From: Cryptomeria japonica
Taxonomy: Eukaryota > Streptophyta > Pinopsida > Cupressales > Cupressaceae
Assembly: GCF_030272615.1 (NCBI RefSeq)
Contig: NC_081415.1
Location: 504,881,373-504,945,372 of the forward strand
DNA: 64,000 bases
Direction: 5' to 3'
Shown: positions 21,985 to 32,710 of the stretch, piece by piece
Numbering within the stretch: the first letter of the stretch is position 1
Layout of the letters: every line of letters starts with the position of its first letter
Program-made: the position numbers and the translations under genes
The notes under the pieces: model-generated
The model's input: only the letters and a program-made list of their open reading frames with translations
Databases searched by the model: none
Told to the model about the DNA's origin: nothing

Positions 21985-22617
21985 TTATGTTAGCCTTCTC
22001 CTTGTACTTCTCTGCAATTGCATCCTAACTTGGTCATGAATATCCTTTATCCCTTTAGCAAATTCTTCTCCACAAGCACTGATATGTTCAGTTGAGGGTA
22101 GGTTTCTCAATTCCATCACACCTCTTGGATTCAATCCATAGACAATTTGGAAAGGGCTTCTTCTGGTACTCCTATTGAGAAAGTCATTATAGGCATATTC
22201 TTCTTGGGAGATGATGGGATCCCACTTTTCACCATGCTTCTTGGTGAGGCACCTTAACAAGTTTCCAAGTGACCTATTGACCACTTTTGTTTGGTCATCC
22301 ATTTGGGGATGATAAGTTGAACTAAAAGACAAGTTTGTGCCTAAATTCCTCCATAAAGTCCTCCAAAAATGTCCTACAAAGTTCACATCTCTGTCCGACA
22401 TAATGTTCAAGGTTAAACCATGTATTCTCACAACTTCATTAAAGAAAAGGTTTGCAACATATGTAGCATCACTTGTGCTCTTGCATAGCAAGAAATGTGT
22501 CATCTTGCTAAACTTGTCAACAACCATAAAAACACTATCAAAACCTTTTTGAGTTCTTGGCAAACCCATCACAAAGTCCATGCTCACACTTTCCCAAGGT
22601 CTTAAAGGAATGGGCAA
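21985..22617 (-). CDS. Chromovirus integrase core
   Basis: 210 codons of the rve core: PLRPWESVSMDFVMGLP (first catalytic Asp, residue 14), IMSDRDVNFVGHFWRTL (second Asp), then YHPQMDDQTKVVNRSLGNLL. The third catalytic residue is normally the Glu of QTEVVNR; here it is Lys, so the DDE triad is broken. The end, SPFQIVYGLNPRG, is typical. Upstream (22620-22980) the HHCC zinc-binding part is readable only in fragments with stops. Confidence 0.93.
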   Translation of the reverse strand: MPIPLRPWESVSMDFVMGLPRTQKGFDSVFMVVDKFSKMTHFLLCKSTSDATYVANLFFNEVVRIHGLTLNIMSDRDVNFVGHFWRTLWRNLGTNLSFSSTYHPQMDDQTKVVNRSLGNLLRCLTKKHGEKWDPIISQEEYAYNDFLNRSTRRSPFQIVYGLNPRGVMELRNLPSTEHISACGEEFAKGIKDIHDQVRMQLQRSTRRRLT

Positions 22618-22619
22618 TG

Positions 22620-23081
22620 ACTGGTATAGTCCTACGTTTGTTGTTGTCCCTTTGGCCTTTTAACACACCACACATGAATCCACAAATTTTCTGACATCTA
22701 TCTACAATTTAGGCCAATGATAAAATCTTCTCACCAACTCAAGAGTTTTGTCTAGTCCAAAGTGTCCCCCCATGCAACCACTATGCTTCTCCTTAATTAT
22801 GTTATCCCTCATTGAACATTTAGGAATGCATAAATGGCATCCTTTGAAAGAAGACCATCTTGAATCAAATAATCAAAATACTCTAAATGATACCTGCTAC
22901 CAAATTCGGTGCATACCTTGTAGATGTCATTGAAATCTTCATCTGCAGCATACATACCCTTAACAGAATCAATTCGTACACTCTCCAATTGGATTTCTAA
23001 AACTGTTAGTGCCCTCCTACTAAGAGCATCTACAACTTTGTTTGTGACACCTTTCTTGTGTTTGATTGTAAAGGTGTAGTC
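22620..23081 (-). pseudogene. Chromovirus RNase H-integrase linker and HHCC region (decayed)
   Basis: Minus-strand fragments such as FGSRYHLEYFDYLIQDGLL and WGDTLD correspond to the RNase H end and the zinc-binding N-terminus of integrase, interrupted by stops. No full HHCC set can be read. Confidence 0.6.
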
Positions 23082-23648
23082 CTAAATGGACTCAACCCAC
23101 TTCATATGTTTATGGCTCAATTTCTCTTGACTATTTAGGAAGCTTAATGCCTGATTGTCTGTATACACAACAAACTCTTCAGGAAGAAAATAGTGTCTCC
23201 ACTTCTTTAGTGCTTGAAATAATGCATACATCTCCAAATCATAGGAAGAATATTTCTTTTTAGCATCATTCAACTTTTCACTAAAAAATGCAATTGGTCT
23301 ACCTTCTTGGCTGAGTACTGCACCTATTGCCAAATGACTTGCATCACATTCAATCTGAAAGATTTTTTCAAAATTGGGTAGGGTAAGAACCAGTTGTTGG
23401 GATACCTTTTTCTTCAACATTTCAAATGCTTCATCCACCTCCTTGGTCCATGAAAATTTATAGTTTTCTCCACCTCTAATGGTCTCTAACATGGGAGTAC
23501 AAATCTGGCTAAAATTCTGGATAAACTTCCTATAAAAGGTAGCAAGGCCATGAAAAATCCTTACATCATCAATTGTTCTAGGAGTTGACCATGTGAGAAT
23601 GACATTCACTTTATCAACATCCATTTTCATATTTCCTCTAGAAATCAC
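23082..23648 (-). CDS. Chromovirus RT thumb and RNase H
   Basis: 188 codons. Residues 1-60 repeat the RT thumb text ([20 protein letters not shown]) as part of the upstream duplicate. Residues about 95-185 are the RNase H domain: [20 protein letters not shown] (catalytic Asp), RPIAFFSEKLN, YALFQALKKWRHYF and VVYTDNQALSFL (Asp). The block WTKEVDEAFEMLKKKV links the two. It lies downstream of a 460-bp tandem duplication whose length is not a multiple of three, so it cannot be read from RT in one frame. Confidence 0.92.
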   Translation of the reverse strand: MISRGNMKMDVDKVNVILTWSTPRTIDDVRIFHGLATFYRKFIQNFSQICTPMLETIRGGENYKFSWTKEVDEAFEMLKKKVSQQLVLTLPNFEKIFQIECDASHLAIGAVLSQEGRPIAFFSEKLNDAKKKYSSYDLEMYALFQALKKWRHYFLPEEFVVYTDNQALSFLNSQEKLSHKHMKWVESI

Positions 23649-24220
23649 AAACCCAAGGTAAGTCAGTTCTTCCTACAAAAACACACACTTTTCCATGTTT
23701 ATCATTAGTTTTTCTTTATTCAACCTTCTTAAGACCATATCCAAATGTTTTAAGTGCTCTACCTTCTTGGTTGAGCACTGCACCTATTTCCAAATGACTT
23801 GCATCACATTCAATTTGAAAGATTTTTTCAAAATCAGGTAGGGTAAGAACCGGTTACTGGGATACCTTTTTCTTCAACATTTCAAATGCTTCATCCACCT
23901 CCTTGGTCCATCAAAATTTGCACTTTTGTCCACCTCTGATGGTATCTAACATGGGAGCACAAATCTGGCTAAAATTTTGGATAAACTTCCTATAAAAGGT
24001 AGCAAGGCCATGAAAAATCCTTACATCACCAATTGTTCTAGGAGTTGGCCATGTGAGAATGGCATTCACTTTATCAGCATCCATTTTCATATTTCCTCTA
24101 GAAATCACAAACCCAAGGTAAGTCTGTTCTTCCTGCAAAAACACACACTTTTCCATGTTTATCATTAGTTTTTCTTTATTCAACCTTCTTAAGACCATAT
24201 CCAAATGTTTAAAGTGCTCC
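23301..24220. repeat. 460-bp tandem duplication in chromovirus pol
   Basis: Unit 1 is 23301-23760 and unit 2 is 23761-24220, both starting ACCTTCTTGG and ending AAGTGCTC plus one base. They align without gaps; I count about 26 mismatches, some 94% identity. The unit covers the RT palm/thumb and start of RNase H. 460 is not divisible by 3, so the duplication shifts the frame. Confidence 0.95.
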
Positions 24221-24506
24221 TCCTTTGTCTTGCTAAACACTAGGATGTCATCTAGGTACATACTATGACAAACTTACCCATGAACTCCTTCAACACCTCA
24301 TTCATGAGTCTCGTGAAAGTGCTAGGGGCATTTGACAACCCAAATGGCATCACCCTCCATTCAGACAATCCTTCGTTTGTTTTAAAAATAGTTTTCCATT
24401 CATCACCTGCTCTTATCCTTATTTGGTGACAACCACTTTTTAAATCAATCTTGGAATAATATCTTTCACCTCCTACACAATCAAGAAAATCTTCTATTCT
24501 AGGCAT
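23911..24506 (-). CDS. Chromovirus reverse transcriptase core
   Basis: 24252-24506 holds the fingers and palm ([20 protein letters not shown] with the first catalytic Asp, [29 protein letters not shown]). 23911-24261 continues, one frame over, with the catalytic box [20 protein letters not shown] and then [21 protein letters not shown] one-base frameshift near 24258 separates them. The two Asp of YLDD are intact. This is the copy of the thumb that follows the palm directly; a second copy lies in the duplication. Confidence 0.93.
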
Positions 24507-24518
24507 AAGGAATATATA

Positions 24519-25136
24519 CTAGATGGTTATCTTGTTAACAGCCCGAGAATAAGTGCATAATCTCCATGTTCCCTCCTTCTTTGGTGCTAAAACAATCAGG
24601 ACTGCACAAGGGCTCAAGCTCTTCCCTATCAAACCTTTATCAAGCAACTCTTGGATCTGCCTTGCAACTTCCTCATTTTGTTGGGGAGTCATATTGTAGG
24701 CTGGCTTGTTTGGTAAGGTGGCACCAAGAATGAATTCAATGCAATGGATTATCTCTCTTATTGGTGGTAGGGTTCTTGTCAACTCTTATACAACTACGTC
24801 CTTGTATTTGCTCAACATTTCCTTCACCTCCTTAGAGACTATCACCCTTTTCTTTTCTACCTTGCCATCTGTAGTGGGTTCTTCTTCTTACCTTGGTACT
24901 GACATCATTGCAAAATAAGGTGTTCCTTCTTCCTTGATTGCCTTGGTGAACTCTTTTCCTTCCATGATCATGATCTTGGCCTCCTTCTCCTTTTGATCCT
25001 CATTGTTATCAGGCAGGGGTATCAATTCAATCACCTTTTCATCTTTGGTGATGGAGTAGGTGTTCTTGTGTCCATCATGATGGGCCTTGAGGTCATATTG
25101 CCACGACCTCCCAAAAAGAAGATGATGGGCATCCAT
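24519..25136 (-). CDS. Chromovirus protease end to RT start (broken)
   Basis: 24888-25136 holds LLFGRSWQYDLKAHHDGHKN, the block after the protease in chromoviruses. 24519-24782 holds the RT N-terminus (LPNKPAYNMTPQQNEEVARQ, LLDKGLIGKSLSPCAVLIVL). Frames differ and stops lie between, at about 24790-24890 and near 24515. Confidence 0.88.
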
Positions 25137-25146
25137 CTCAAAAATA

Positions 25147-26685
25147 TCAAATAAAATTTTGTCTTTGTGCTCCTATCTGAAATTTAACCCATGATTGATC
25201 TTCTACCAAGGTTTGTTTTCCTTTAGTAAGCCAAGAAACTTTATATGGAAATGGATGAGGAATTCCTCTCAATTTTAGTTTCTCTACCATTTCTAAGGAT
25301 ACTAAATTTTTAGTTGAACCTGAATCTATTATAACCTTACATACCTTGCCTCCTGCTTTGCATGTGGTCCAGAAGAGTGTCTTCCTTTGTGGAGGTTCAA
25401 TATTGCTTGGTACCTTCAACAATGTTCTCCTCATCATCAAGGCTTCTCCTCTCTCTGGAAGTCCATAGGAATCAGGTGAATTGACACTCTGACAATCAGT
25501 TTCTTGAACCAAATGTGTTCTCCTCTCTCCTTGGGAGCTTGATCCGGTCTTCTCAGGGCACTTGGATGTAGTATGACCTACTTGATTATTGTTGTAACAT
25601 CTAAAAGGCTCTGAGCTTCTCCCACCAAATCTACCTCTATGATTGGGTCTTCTTCCTCTGAAACCCCCTCTTGTGTTACCATCTCCATGTTGACTTTCTT
25701 GATTACCCTCTCCTTGTGGCCTAGGACTTTGTCCTCTACCATTCATAGGGCCTCTGCCTCTGAAGTTTCTACCCCATCTACCTTTGTTATTCTGATCATT
25801 CTTTCTCTTTAACTTCTCCTCTTCTCTTAGTGCTAGTTGAAAGCACTTGTTCACTGTCTTTGGTGCTAGTATGTTGATCTCATATTGGATACTATAATTC
25901 AATCCACTAAGATATCTTGTCACTTTCTCTGGTTCCTCCTCATGGTGTTTGGTCCTTAGACTCAACCTATGGAACTCCTCATTATATGTAATCACATCAA
26001 GGTCTTTTTGCCTTAAACCTTGTAGCTTCTTGTAGACTTGGACTTCATAGTCTACCAGGATGAATTGCACCTTCACCTTTGCCAACATTATATCCCATGA
26101 GGTTATCATACCTCTACCTTCCTTCACCCTCTTGCCTTGGAGGTAATTCCACCAAGTGAGCGTTTCTCCTTTCATCTTGGACTTAGCAAAGATAACCTTC
26201 TTATTCTTAGGGGTCTCCTTACATTCAAAATGGTTGTTCAATGCCTCAATCCAATCCATCACTTCTTCTGCATTCATTTTCCCATTAAACATAGGGATGT
26301 CATCTTTACTTGATGAGGATTCTCTGCCAATGGACTTTAGGACCCCAAAAAATTCTCTCTGATCTACAGGTAACTCAGCTTCCTGCCTTGGGGTCTCTTC
26401 TTCTCCCCCCTATTCTTCTTCTTCATCAGAGTCACATTCACCCTCCTTTCCTTTGCCCTTGGCCTTCTCTAACTCCCTCACCCTGTTTTCAAACATCTCC
26501 TCAAACAACTTCTTGATGGTATCTTGAGACATACTCTCAGGAGGCATGTTGATAGCCTCTCCCTCACTTCCTTCCATGGACATACACCAAAAATCACTTT
26601 CCCCAAGTGATCCAACTCGCTCTCTGATACCAATATGATGCAGAGCCATGCAACAAACTAGGTGATAACCTTCTCTCACCCACAA
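25147..26685 (-). CDS. Chromovirus gag and protease
   Basis: 25147-26292 is 381 codons: gag core (EVMDWIEALNNHFECKETPK, LTWWNYLQG, LGLRQKDLDV-type text), an Arg/Gly-rich stretch (RWGRNFRGRGPMNGRGQ), then knuckle CYNNNQVGHTTSKC in which the second Cys is Asn, and the protease site VIIDSGSTKNLVS (Asp-Ser-Gly, intact). 26410-26685 holds the N-terminus; the likely start is the Met of MEGSEGEAINMPPESMSQ. A stop at about 26410 and a frame change near 26300 separate the two. Confidence 0.9.
26621..26632 (-). other. Chromovirus primer binding site
   Basis: Minus-strand TGGTATCAGAGA, three bases from the 5' LTR; matches the initiator-tRNA-Met site at 11 of 12. Confidence 0.88.
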
Positions 26686-28198
26686 CTAATATGTCCAAAT
26701 CAAGTTGTTTTGTTTGTTTAAGGTGTCAAAAAACACACCTACCAAGTACTCAACTCACACAACAATTTGTGTGACCGGATCCATACCGGAGTAGTAGCTT
26801 CTGGTACTGGTGGGATGAAAACACTCTACCCTTGTGTGAATGGCAAACAATCTTCCAGTGCCAGTGGGATGGAAACCTATTGGATTTTGTCTATTGGTGG
26901 TCCAACCAACACAAAACATTCATAATATCTTACTATCAAATGTGTTAGGGGGTACTTGTCTCTCAACTATCCTATTTGTCTAGTAGCCCTGTCAGTTGAC
27001 TAGTAGCCCTATCGGTTGAGTTCTCCACACACAACTTAATAAAATTCCAAAGGACAAGACAAACTAAGGGAATATTTGGATACCCTTCATCAAGTTACAC
27101 AATTCCCCAAAGTCTTAGACCCTAACCCCAAGTTTGAAAGGTTTATATCCTTACTGTCCTTCCAGACCTGATTAAGCCAATTAGGCCTAATTTACAAAAC
27201 AAGTACCCCTTGTATTAGTCCCTCAACTAAAAAAACACTTCTAAAAGGTGGGGTAAGGTTTCAAACCACAAAATCCAAGGGTTTAGGACTTGATCCCATC
27301 TTCTTTGTGTACTGCAAGTGATTTTCAGTTCTACAGTTCAGAAGGTCACATAGAGATGCCCACCTAGGGTCAATTCAATCTCTTCGGACTTGGAGCCTCC
27401 CTATAAACTAACACCAAAATTTTATGTTACAATGGCCCCTCTAACTATTTACCACAGGTTGTATGGTCCTCTAGTGAAAATGTCAGATTAACGGCATCTT
27501 TACAGTGAAACCCTAAGTGTTGGCAGGGTTTGTGACCAATCCGGTTAGATTTTGATGGATCTCTACAACTGGTTTGTTACAAGACCTCAACATTTATTCA
27601 AATGAAAGGTAAGAGACCTCCATAACTCATCCAATTAGTTTCAGGCATCCACCAATCCGTACCAGTCAGAAATGAACATCAAACATGCAAAATTTCAGGA
27701 AACTCCAAATATATTGTATTGCTCCAAACTCCAAAACATTACCAATTTCAACAACTTCAACAACAACACCAACAACAACCCTGGAATCAATCCAAGTGGG
27801 CATAGTATAGCCTCCCTAACAGTTTCCAACCACTTTTCAAACTTTGGAACTGTTGGAGGACTAGTTACCCCTTTTTACAACATTTTGCAATAACAACAAA
27901 AGTTGTCAACTTGCACTTTTCAAATTTAACGACTCTAAGGTGTATTCAGCATATTCCAAGGATGGGTCTGATGTTTCTAAGACCAATATTTATTTGCCTA
28001 ACTCATGCCTAGACTCCTACTGACCCACATGGTCATTTGTCCATGGTGGCTTATAAAATGCAACCATGACAATGCCTTACATCAATTGGGTCTTATTGAC
28101 TCACAAACCTATTAACCTACTACATATGATCATTTTCACCTCATGGGTGATATTAGACTCTTTTAGGATTCATTTGTGTCTTTGGGTGCTCCTGCACA
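26636..28198 (-). repeat. 5' LTR of chromovirus
   Basis: About 1563 bp, partner of 19939-21494. It carries a short duplicated TAGTAGCCCT(A/G)TC segment at about 26980-27015 that the other copy has once. Confidence 0.9.
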
Positions 28199-29175
28199 TA
28201 TACTTTCGGTATCTTGATTATGATGGTTCTCTGATCCAGAAACATCTTTGTGTTCTTCTGGTGTTCTGGTATTGTTTGTTACTGGTTGTGATATTCATTG
28301 TTTGACCTATCTTTAGGTCTAGATATGATTTATGGAAGCATGGTTGATGTGTTATGGGTATCACTGTAGTGTGTGGAGATCTGAAATTGAGTTATGTGCA
28401 TTGGAGCTTGTATTTTTTATTAGTGATTATTTATATTGATGTGTAGCATGTGAATATGTTGTTGGTTAGGTTCTAGTGATTGTGGATCAGTGTATTAATC
28501 CTTGGGAGATGTGTTTTGGTCCTCTCTTTCTCCTGGAGTGGATCAACATTTATGTTTTTGGTTCGAAAAGTATATATTGATTCAGGTCGACTTGCTCCAA
28601 GATTTAATGATCTATCTTGTATATACGATATATTTATGTTTGAGGAGTGTGAGGTGTGTGATATGTGAGAGTTTAGATGATGTGGTAAAGAGTGAATATT
28701 AGAGGAAGTTTGAGCAGAGAATAAGAATTGTGTTGAAGACTGTTGCAAATAATTGAGACAAAGTGTTGGCAGATGAGATCAGAGTTGTGTGTGTTGATGC
28801 TGGTTGCTTGATGCAAAGTTCAAGGATAGCTTCATGATCAGGAGATCCTTCTTTTCATATCATTTTCTATATCTTGCCCTGAGTGTACTTAGATTCAGAT
28901 TTTGCAAGTCCTCTTTATATATTGTCCTATGAGCAGATAGCCTTAGTGTGCAATTCTAGAGTAGTGAGCTCTCTTTCGTAATCATTTCTATTCATAGTAG
29001 ATATATTATCATGGGCTGACTCTCACCATGGTTTTTTCCTATTTGGGTTTTCCACATATAATTCTTAGTGTTCATGTGTTGAATGTATTGTTGGTTAATT
29101 GTTTATATTCTATTGTAATTTATTTGTTTATACTGATTCACCCCCACCCCCCTCAGTCCTGTCTTGGGTTCAACA
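28199..29175 (+). mobile_element. Solo LTR in E5 gag, right part
   Basis: Continues the LTR interrupted at 19938. Near its end it has GGTTTTTTCCTATTTGGG and TTTCCACATATAATTC (the plant Copia polyadenylation-region motif) and a CCCCCACCCCCCTCAG run, then GGGTTCAACA as terminus. Followed by CATAT, the exact duplicate of 19768-19772. Confidence 0.9.
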
Positions 29176-29475
29176 CATATTTCCTTGAAATTCATCTATT
29201 TTCCCTAACAAATTTGATAATTTTATCTAGATTATCATTAGTGTATCCAAGCTCTCAAAGTAAAATAACAACTTAAGAGAGATGTACAAGCATAGATATC
29301 CAATTGCTTTTTCACAACTATTCAACCACTTATTCTTTTTTAGCTTCGTCGTATTTTATTTCACCATCGATTTCATAAACTATCATGTACAACCTTTTTA
29401 CTCTTAGTTATTTATTCATTTTAGGTTTCCATTTAGGATAGTTGTGAGGTGTTAGAAGTGAAATAACACTGTAAA
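29176..29475 (-). pseudogene. E5: Copia gag N-terminal part
   Basis: Minus-strand, with LTPHNYPKWKPKM near 29455, YEIDGEIKYDEAKK near 29390 and, after a stop, a block matching KWINRCDEAFGTLCMSISPY of the plus-strand gag near 29300. It ends at the CATAT duplication and continues at 19772. Upstream I find no primer site or LTR, so the element's 5' end is lost or too decayed. Confidence 0.78.
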
Positions 29476-32035
29476 TCAAGAGGAATGCAACCACAACCAC
29501 AAGAAGAATCCTCCCATTAATATAAAATCTTAACACTTTATGACTAGTTTTATTACAAAAGTCACTTTCCAAAAATAATAAAGTGCTCTTGATCTCAGTA
29601 CATACATATTGTCAAACTTTTCCACAACCTCAAGGTACATTTTTTACATATACTGAATCAACCTAATTGCATTATTACAAAGTATAGAAAAATCATACAC
29701 TTTTGAAAAAAGACACCCAAAAATATTGTTGTACGAGTAAGAATGGAGCCTTAGAAGTTCCTGAAATAAGAACTACTTAGCAACACTTGTGAGAATCGAC
29801 AATTTTGAGAAAATAAAAAATATATATAACACTATGAAGAGCATGAAATTATACCTCAAATAAAAGAAAAAATCTCACAAAAAGGAGCCTGGACAAGAGA
29901 GATATGTCCTTCTAAAGTTTGCCTATAAAAATGATAACTCCAACTGTAAGGAGGCATAATTCAAAAAAGGGTCGTTGACATCATGTTGATGTCAACATAG
30001 GCACTAACAATAAAATATAACTCCCTCTTAAAATATTTTTTGGTGCAAAAATGACAATTGAAATCTAAAAGTTTGTTAGAATATTCTTTTCTTCTAATCG
30101 GTAATGGAATTTTCTTGTACAACTAGAATATTTCACTAATCAATGAGGAACGATGGGTTGTTGATGCACGTGGGAGGTGGCATGACCTAAATTTTTTCCA
30201 TGTGGAAACATTTGATAGGTTTGTAGCTTGTACATTCCTAAATAGGTCTCTAGAGCTTGCATGGACATTTTTTTCCCTTAAAAAAAATGGATTTTTAATT
30301 TATTTTTTTTAAGAAAATAAGAATACATGAAATATTAAAAAATTGACCTTACATGTGCTAGTGAACTTATGCATTTATTACATTTGTATGGCCAAGGGGG
30401 AAAAAGTTTCAGGGGCCCTAAGAAAAATGGTCTAATTTTGACTAATTGACAGTCAATCTTGAGGTTCTTAGGCCTCTTGGATGCAATGACAGGGTTGGGT
30501 TTGATCCAAAATGCTCCAAAATTGCAAATACCTTCTAGATCTAGTAACCACCTCCCAACTTCAAGCCCTCCTATATTTGGCCTTCGATGTCTGATTTAAA
30601 TGAAACAAAAAGGAAAATTTGACTTTCTTGAACCTTCTAAATGCAATTTTAAGCTTATAATTTCACCAAAAATCTCCAATTTTTACCTACAATACAAATC
30701 CATAAAGAGGGCCCCTCCCACAATTAGAATTTATATCAAGCTTTTATGATTCTTTAGATAATCATTCGATGCAAGAGAAGACCATTACTCAACCTTTTAA
30801 AATCTACCAAGATAGGCACTCAATGTCTCTAAAAAAGACTAACCAAAAGTACCCAACTTTCTCAAAAACCATGCAAGATTTAGCTATGGAGATAGCCACC
30901 CAAGATATAGAGGCCTAATGGAAAGCACAATGAAATGAGAAGATCAATAAAACAAGAATAAACTATAATCTTATCAATGAATGCAAATATGCAATGAGAA
31001 TAAAATGAGATTACAAAGGGAACCCCTTGATTATATAGGACAAGGTGAGAGATAAGATATCATAAGATTATGACAAGTGTCTTAATATTATGATATGAGA
31101 CATAAAGTGATAAGTATCCCACATGAACCCTAAGTAAACTTAAATGATAAGGTTTATAGAGGAACTTATAGTGAAACTAGTTATATAATACCCATTTTTA
31201 CACAAACAAATCTATCCAAGCCAAATTAACTTTTTTATAAGACTATAATAATAGTCATATAACTTAATTATGAGTTAATGTGGCCACAAGATAACTACTT
31301 GTGATCCCCCATGTCATGCTCGACATTTGGGCACAAACGGAATAATTTTTTTTTAAACATATCCTAATAAAACTAAGCTTGCTAAAATAACGCAGTAACA
31401 AGTCTGGTCTTAACTATGTTTGAATTCTTTTTCAACTAAAGTTAATCTAAACAACTAAATCAAGTAAGCGAGATAATCTAAATTAAATGTGGAATATTAA
31501 CTCTCTCCACGGAAATTATTATTATCTCATCAATTTTAATAAACAATTTACTTAAAACGAAATCTCTAAAATTAATTGACAAGAGATATTATTAATCTCA
31601 ACTAATATTTTAATTACACGAAGCATCAATTATATCAAATCTAATATTTAGACTATTAAAAAAACTTAATATTTAATGAGCGATAAATATAATGCGTTTA
31701 AAATTCGTCTAGAGGTTAAAATGACCTTTAATAGCATTTGCTTTATAAACTCTAGTTAATATTGACCAAATAAATAATTCCCTAAGGTCAAAATACTAGC
31801 AAGGCACTTATTAATACATGTTAATAAAATAAAACCCATTAGTTTTCAATTTTAAACCTATATAAGTTGTTATATAGCATATATGGAATATATATCTATA
31901 TACCTAATCTAGAAAAAGCCTTATCTAAGTACACCATTATATATATTCTTTTATATATAGATTAACATCTATATGAATTCATTAACTTAAGAAATTTAAA
32001 TATAAACTATTAGCATTCAAAAATATATATGGGAT
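29476..32035. other. AT-rich stretch, no gene seen
   Basis: No reading frame with recognisable content and no paired LTR found. TAATTTTT and AAAATTT words dominate. 31320-31700 is dense in AAAT/ATTAA and unlike the flanking elements. Decayed repeats are likely but not identified. Confidence 0.6.
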
Positions 32036-32060
32036 ACCCTATTCAAAATTTGAATAGGGT
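32036..32060. repeat. 25-nt perfect palindrome
   Basis: Arms ACCCTATTCAAA (32036-32047) and TTTGAATAGGGT (32049-32060) around a single A. It can form a 12-bp hairpin. Function unknown. Confidence 0.9.
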
Positions 32061-32165
32061 TCCCCCTTTTTTTTATTTCACTTAATCCATTTAATATTCG
32101 TATGTAACCCTAAATTTAAAGTTACATTTACCACACATATATTTTATTTAAATCCATTCTAAGTT

Positions 32166-32194
32166 TGCCCTAACCCGAAATTTGGGTTAGGGCA
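32166..32194. repeat. 29-nt near-perfect palindrome with CCCTAACCC arms
   Basis: Arms TGCCCTAACCC (32166-32176) and GGGTTAGGGCA (32184-32194) with the 7-nt centre GAAATTT. The arms contain telomere-like CCCTAA/TTAGGG words. It sits immediately before the GC-rich hairpin patch. Confidence 0.9.
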
Positions 32195-32545
32195 TGTGTG
32201 TTTGCAGGTTGGAGGAGCCATGGCGGAGGAGGGGGTCGCATGTTTCTTTTGGTGTAGGTAGCGGCGGTGGGGAAATCCACGGGGGCTCCCCGCAGGGACG
32301 GCCGCAGCCATGCCTACGGGTCACGGCCCATAGAGGCAGCCTTGGCCGCCGTTGTGGGACGTGGCGCGCAGCACGGCTGTCGCCGCCACTGTGGGGCGTC
32401 GCCCACAGGGGAGGGTCGAAGCCTTCCCTAATGTGGGTTGCGGCCCACAATGCGGTTGTGGCCGCTGCTGGGGGTCGCCGCCCATAGCATGGGCCGGCCC
32501 ACCCTACGAGTTAATCCACAGGGGCCGAGGGCCCCACTACCATGT
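32195..32545. repeat. GC-rich patch with five 18-nt hairpin units
   Basis: An abrupt GC-rich island in AT-rich DNA. Five 18-mers at 32315-32332, 32353-32370, 32390-32407, 32432-32449 and 32469-32486 share the form T-N-N-GGG-N6-GCCCA-Y-A, for example TGTGGGGCGTCGCCCACA and TGTGGGTTGCGGCCCACA. Start spacings are 38, 37, 42 and 37 bp. Each unit is self-complementary at its ends. Frames open on both strands because the DNA is GC-rich; the Gly/Arg/Pro-rich translations match nothing I know and I do not call a gene. Confidence 0.8.
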
Positions 32546-32570
32546 TTAACATTTTTTTTATTTTTTTTAA

Positions 32571-32582
32571 AGAATATATATA

Positions 32583-32617
<35 letters not shown>

Positions 32618-32671
32618 ACATATATATACATATGTAACCATATATATATATATATAAATATACATATACAT

Positions 32672-32707
<36 letters not shown>
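32571..32707. repeat. TA/TATG/TACA microsatellite
   Basis: Alternating TA, GTATAT and ACATAT steps, ending in a (TA)n run of about 25 bp. Tyr/Ile-rich frames across it are spurious. Confidence 0.95.

Positions 32708-32710
<3 letters not shown>

Larger units (their letters stand above)
19939..28198 (-). mobile_element. Chromovirus (Ty3/gypsy), full length, 8.26 kb, minus strand
   Basis: LTRs 19939-21494 and 26636-28198 (TGATGCAG...TGCACA). Primer site next to the right LTR, and between them on the minus strand gag, protease, RT, RNase H, integrase and a chromodomain, which defines chromoviruses. Flanks are TATAG (19934-19938) and TATAC (28199-28203), one mismatch. It sits inside a solo LTR, itself inside E5 gag. 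It contains a 460-bp tandem duplication and a mutated integrase site, so it is dead. LTR divergence over the first ~225 bp is about 9% by eye. Confidence 0.94.

Noticed and set aside
32166-32194. Interstitial telomere sequence
   Set aside because: Only one CCCTAACCC word per arm and no tandem array; plant telomere repeat is TTTAGGG.
32194-32549. Open frames of up to ~111 codons on both strands in the GC-rich patch
   Set aside because: Composition is Gly/Arg/Pro/Cys-rich in every frame, and the frames follow the hairpin repeats. No domain recognised.
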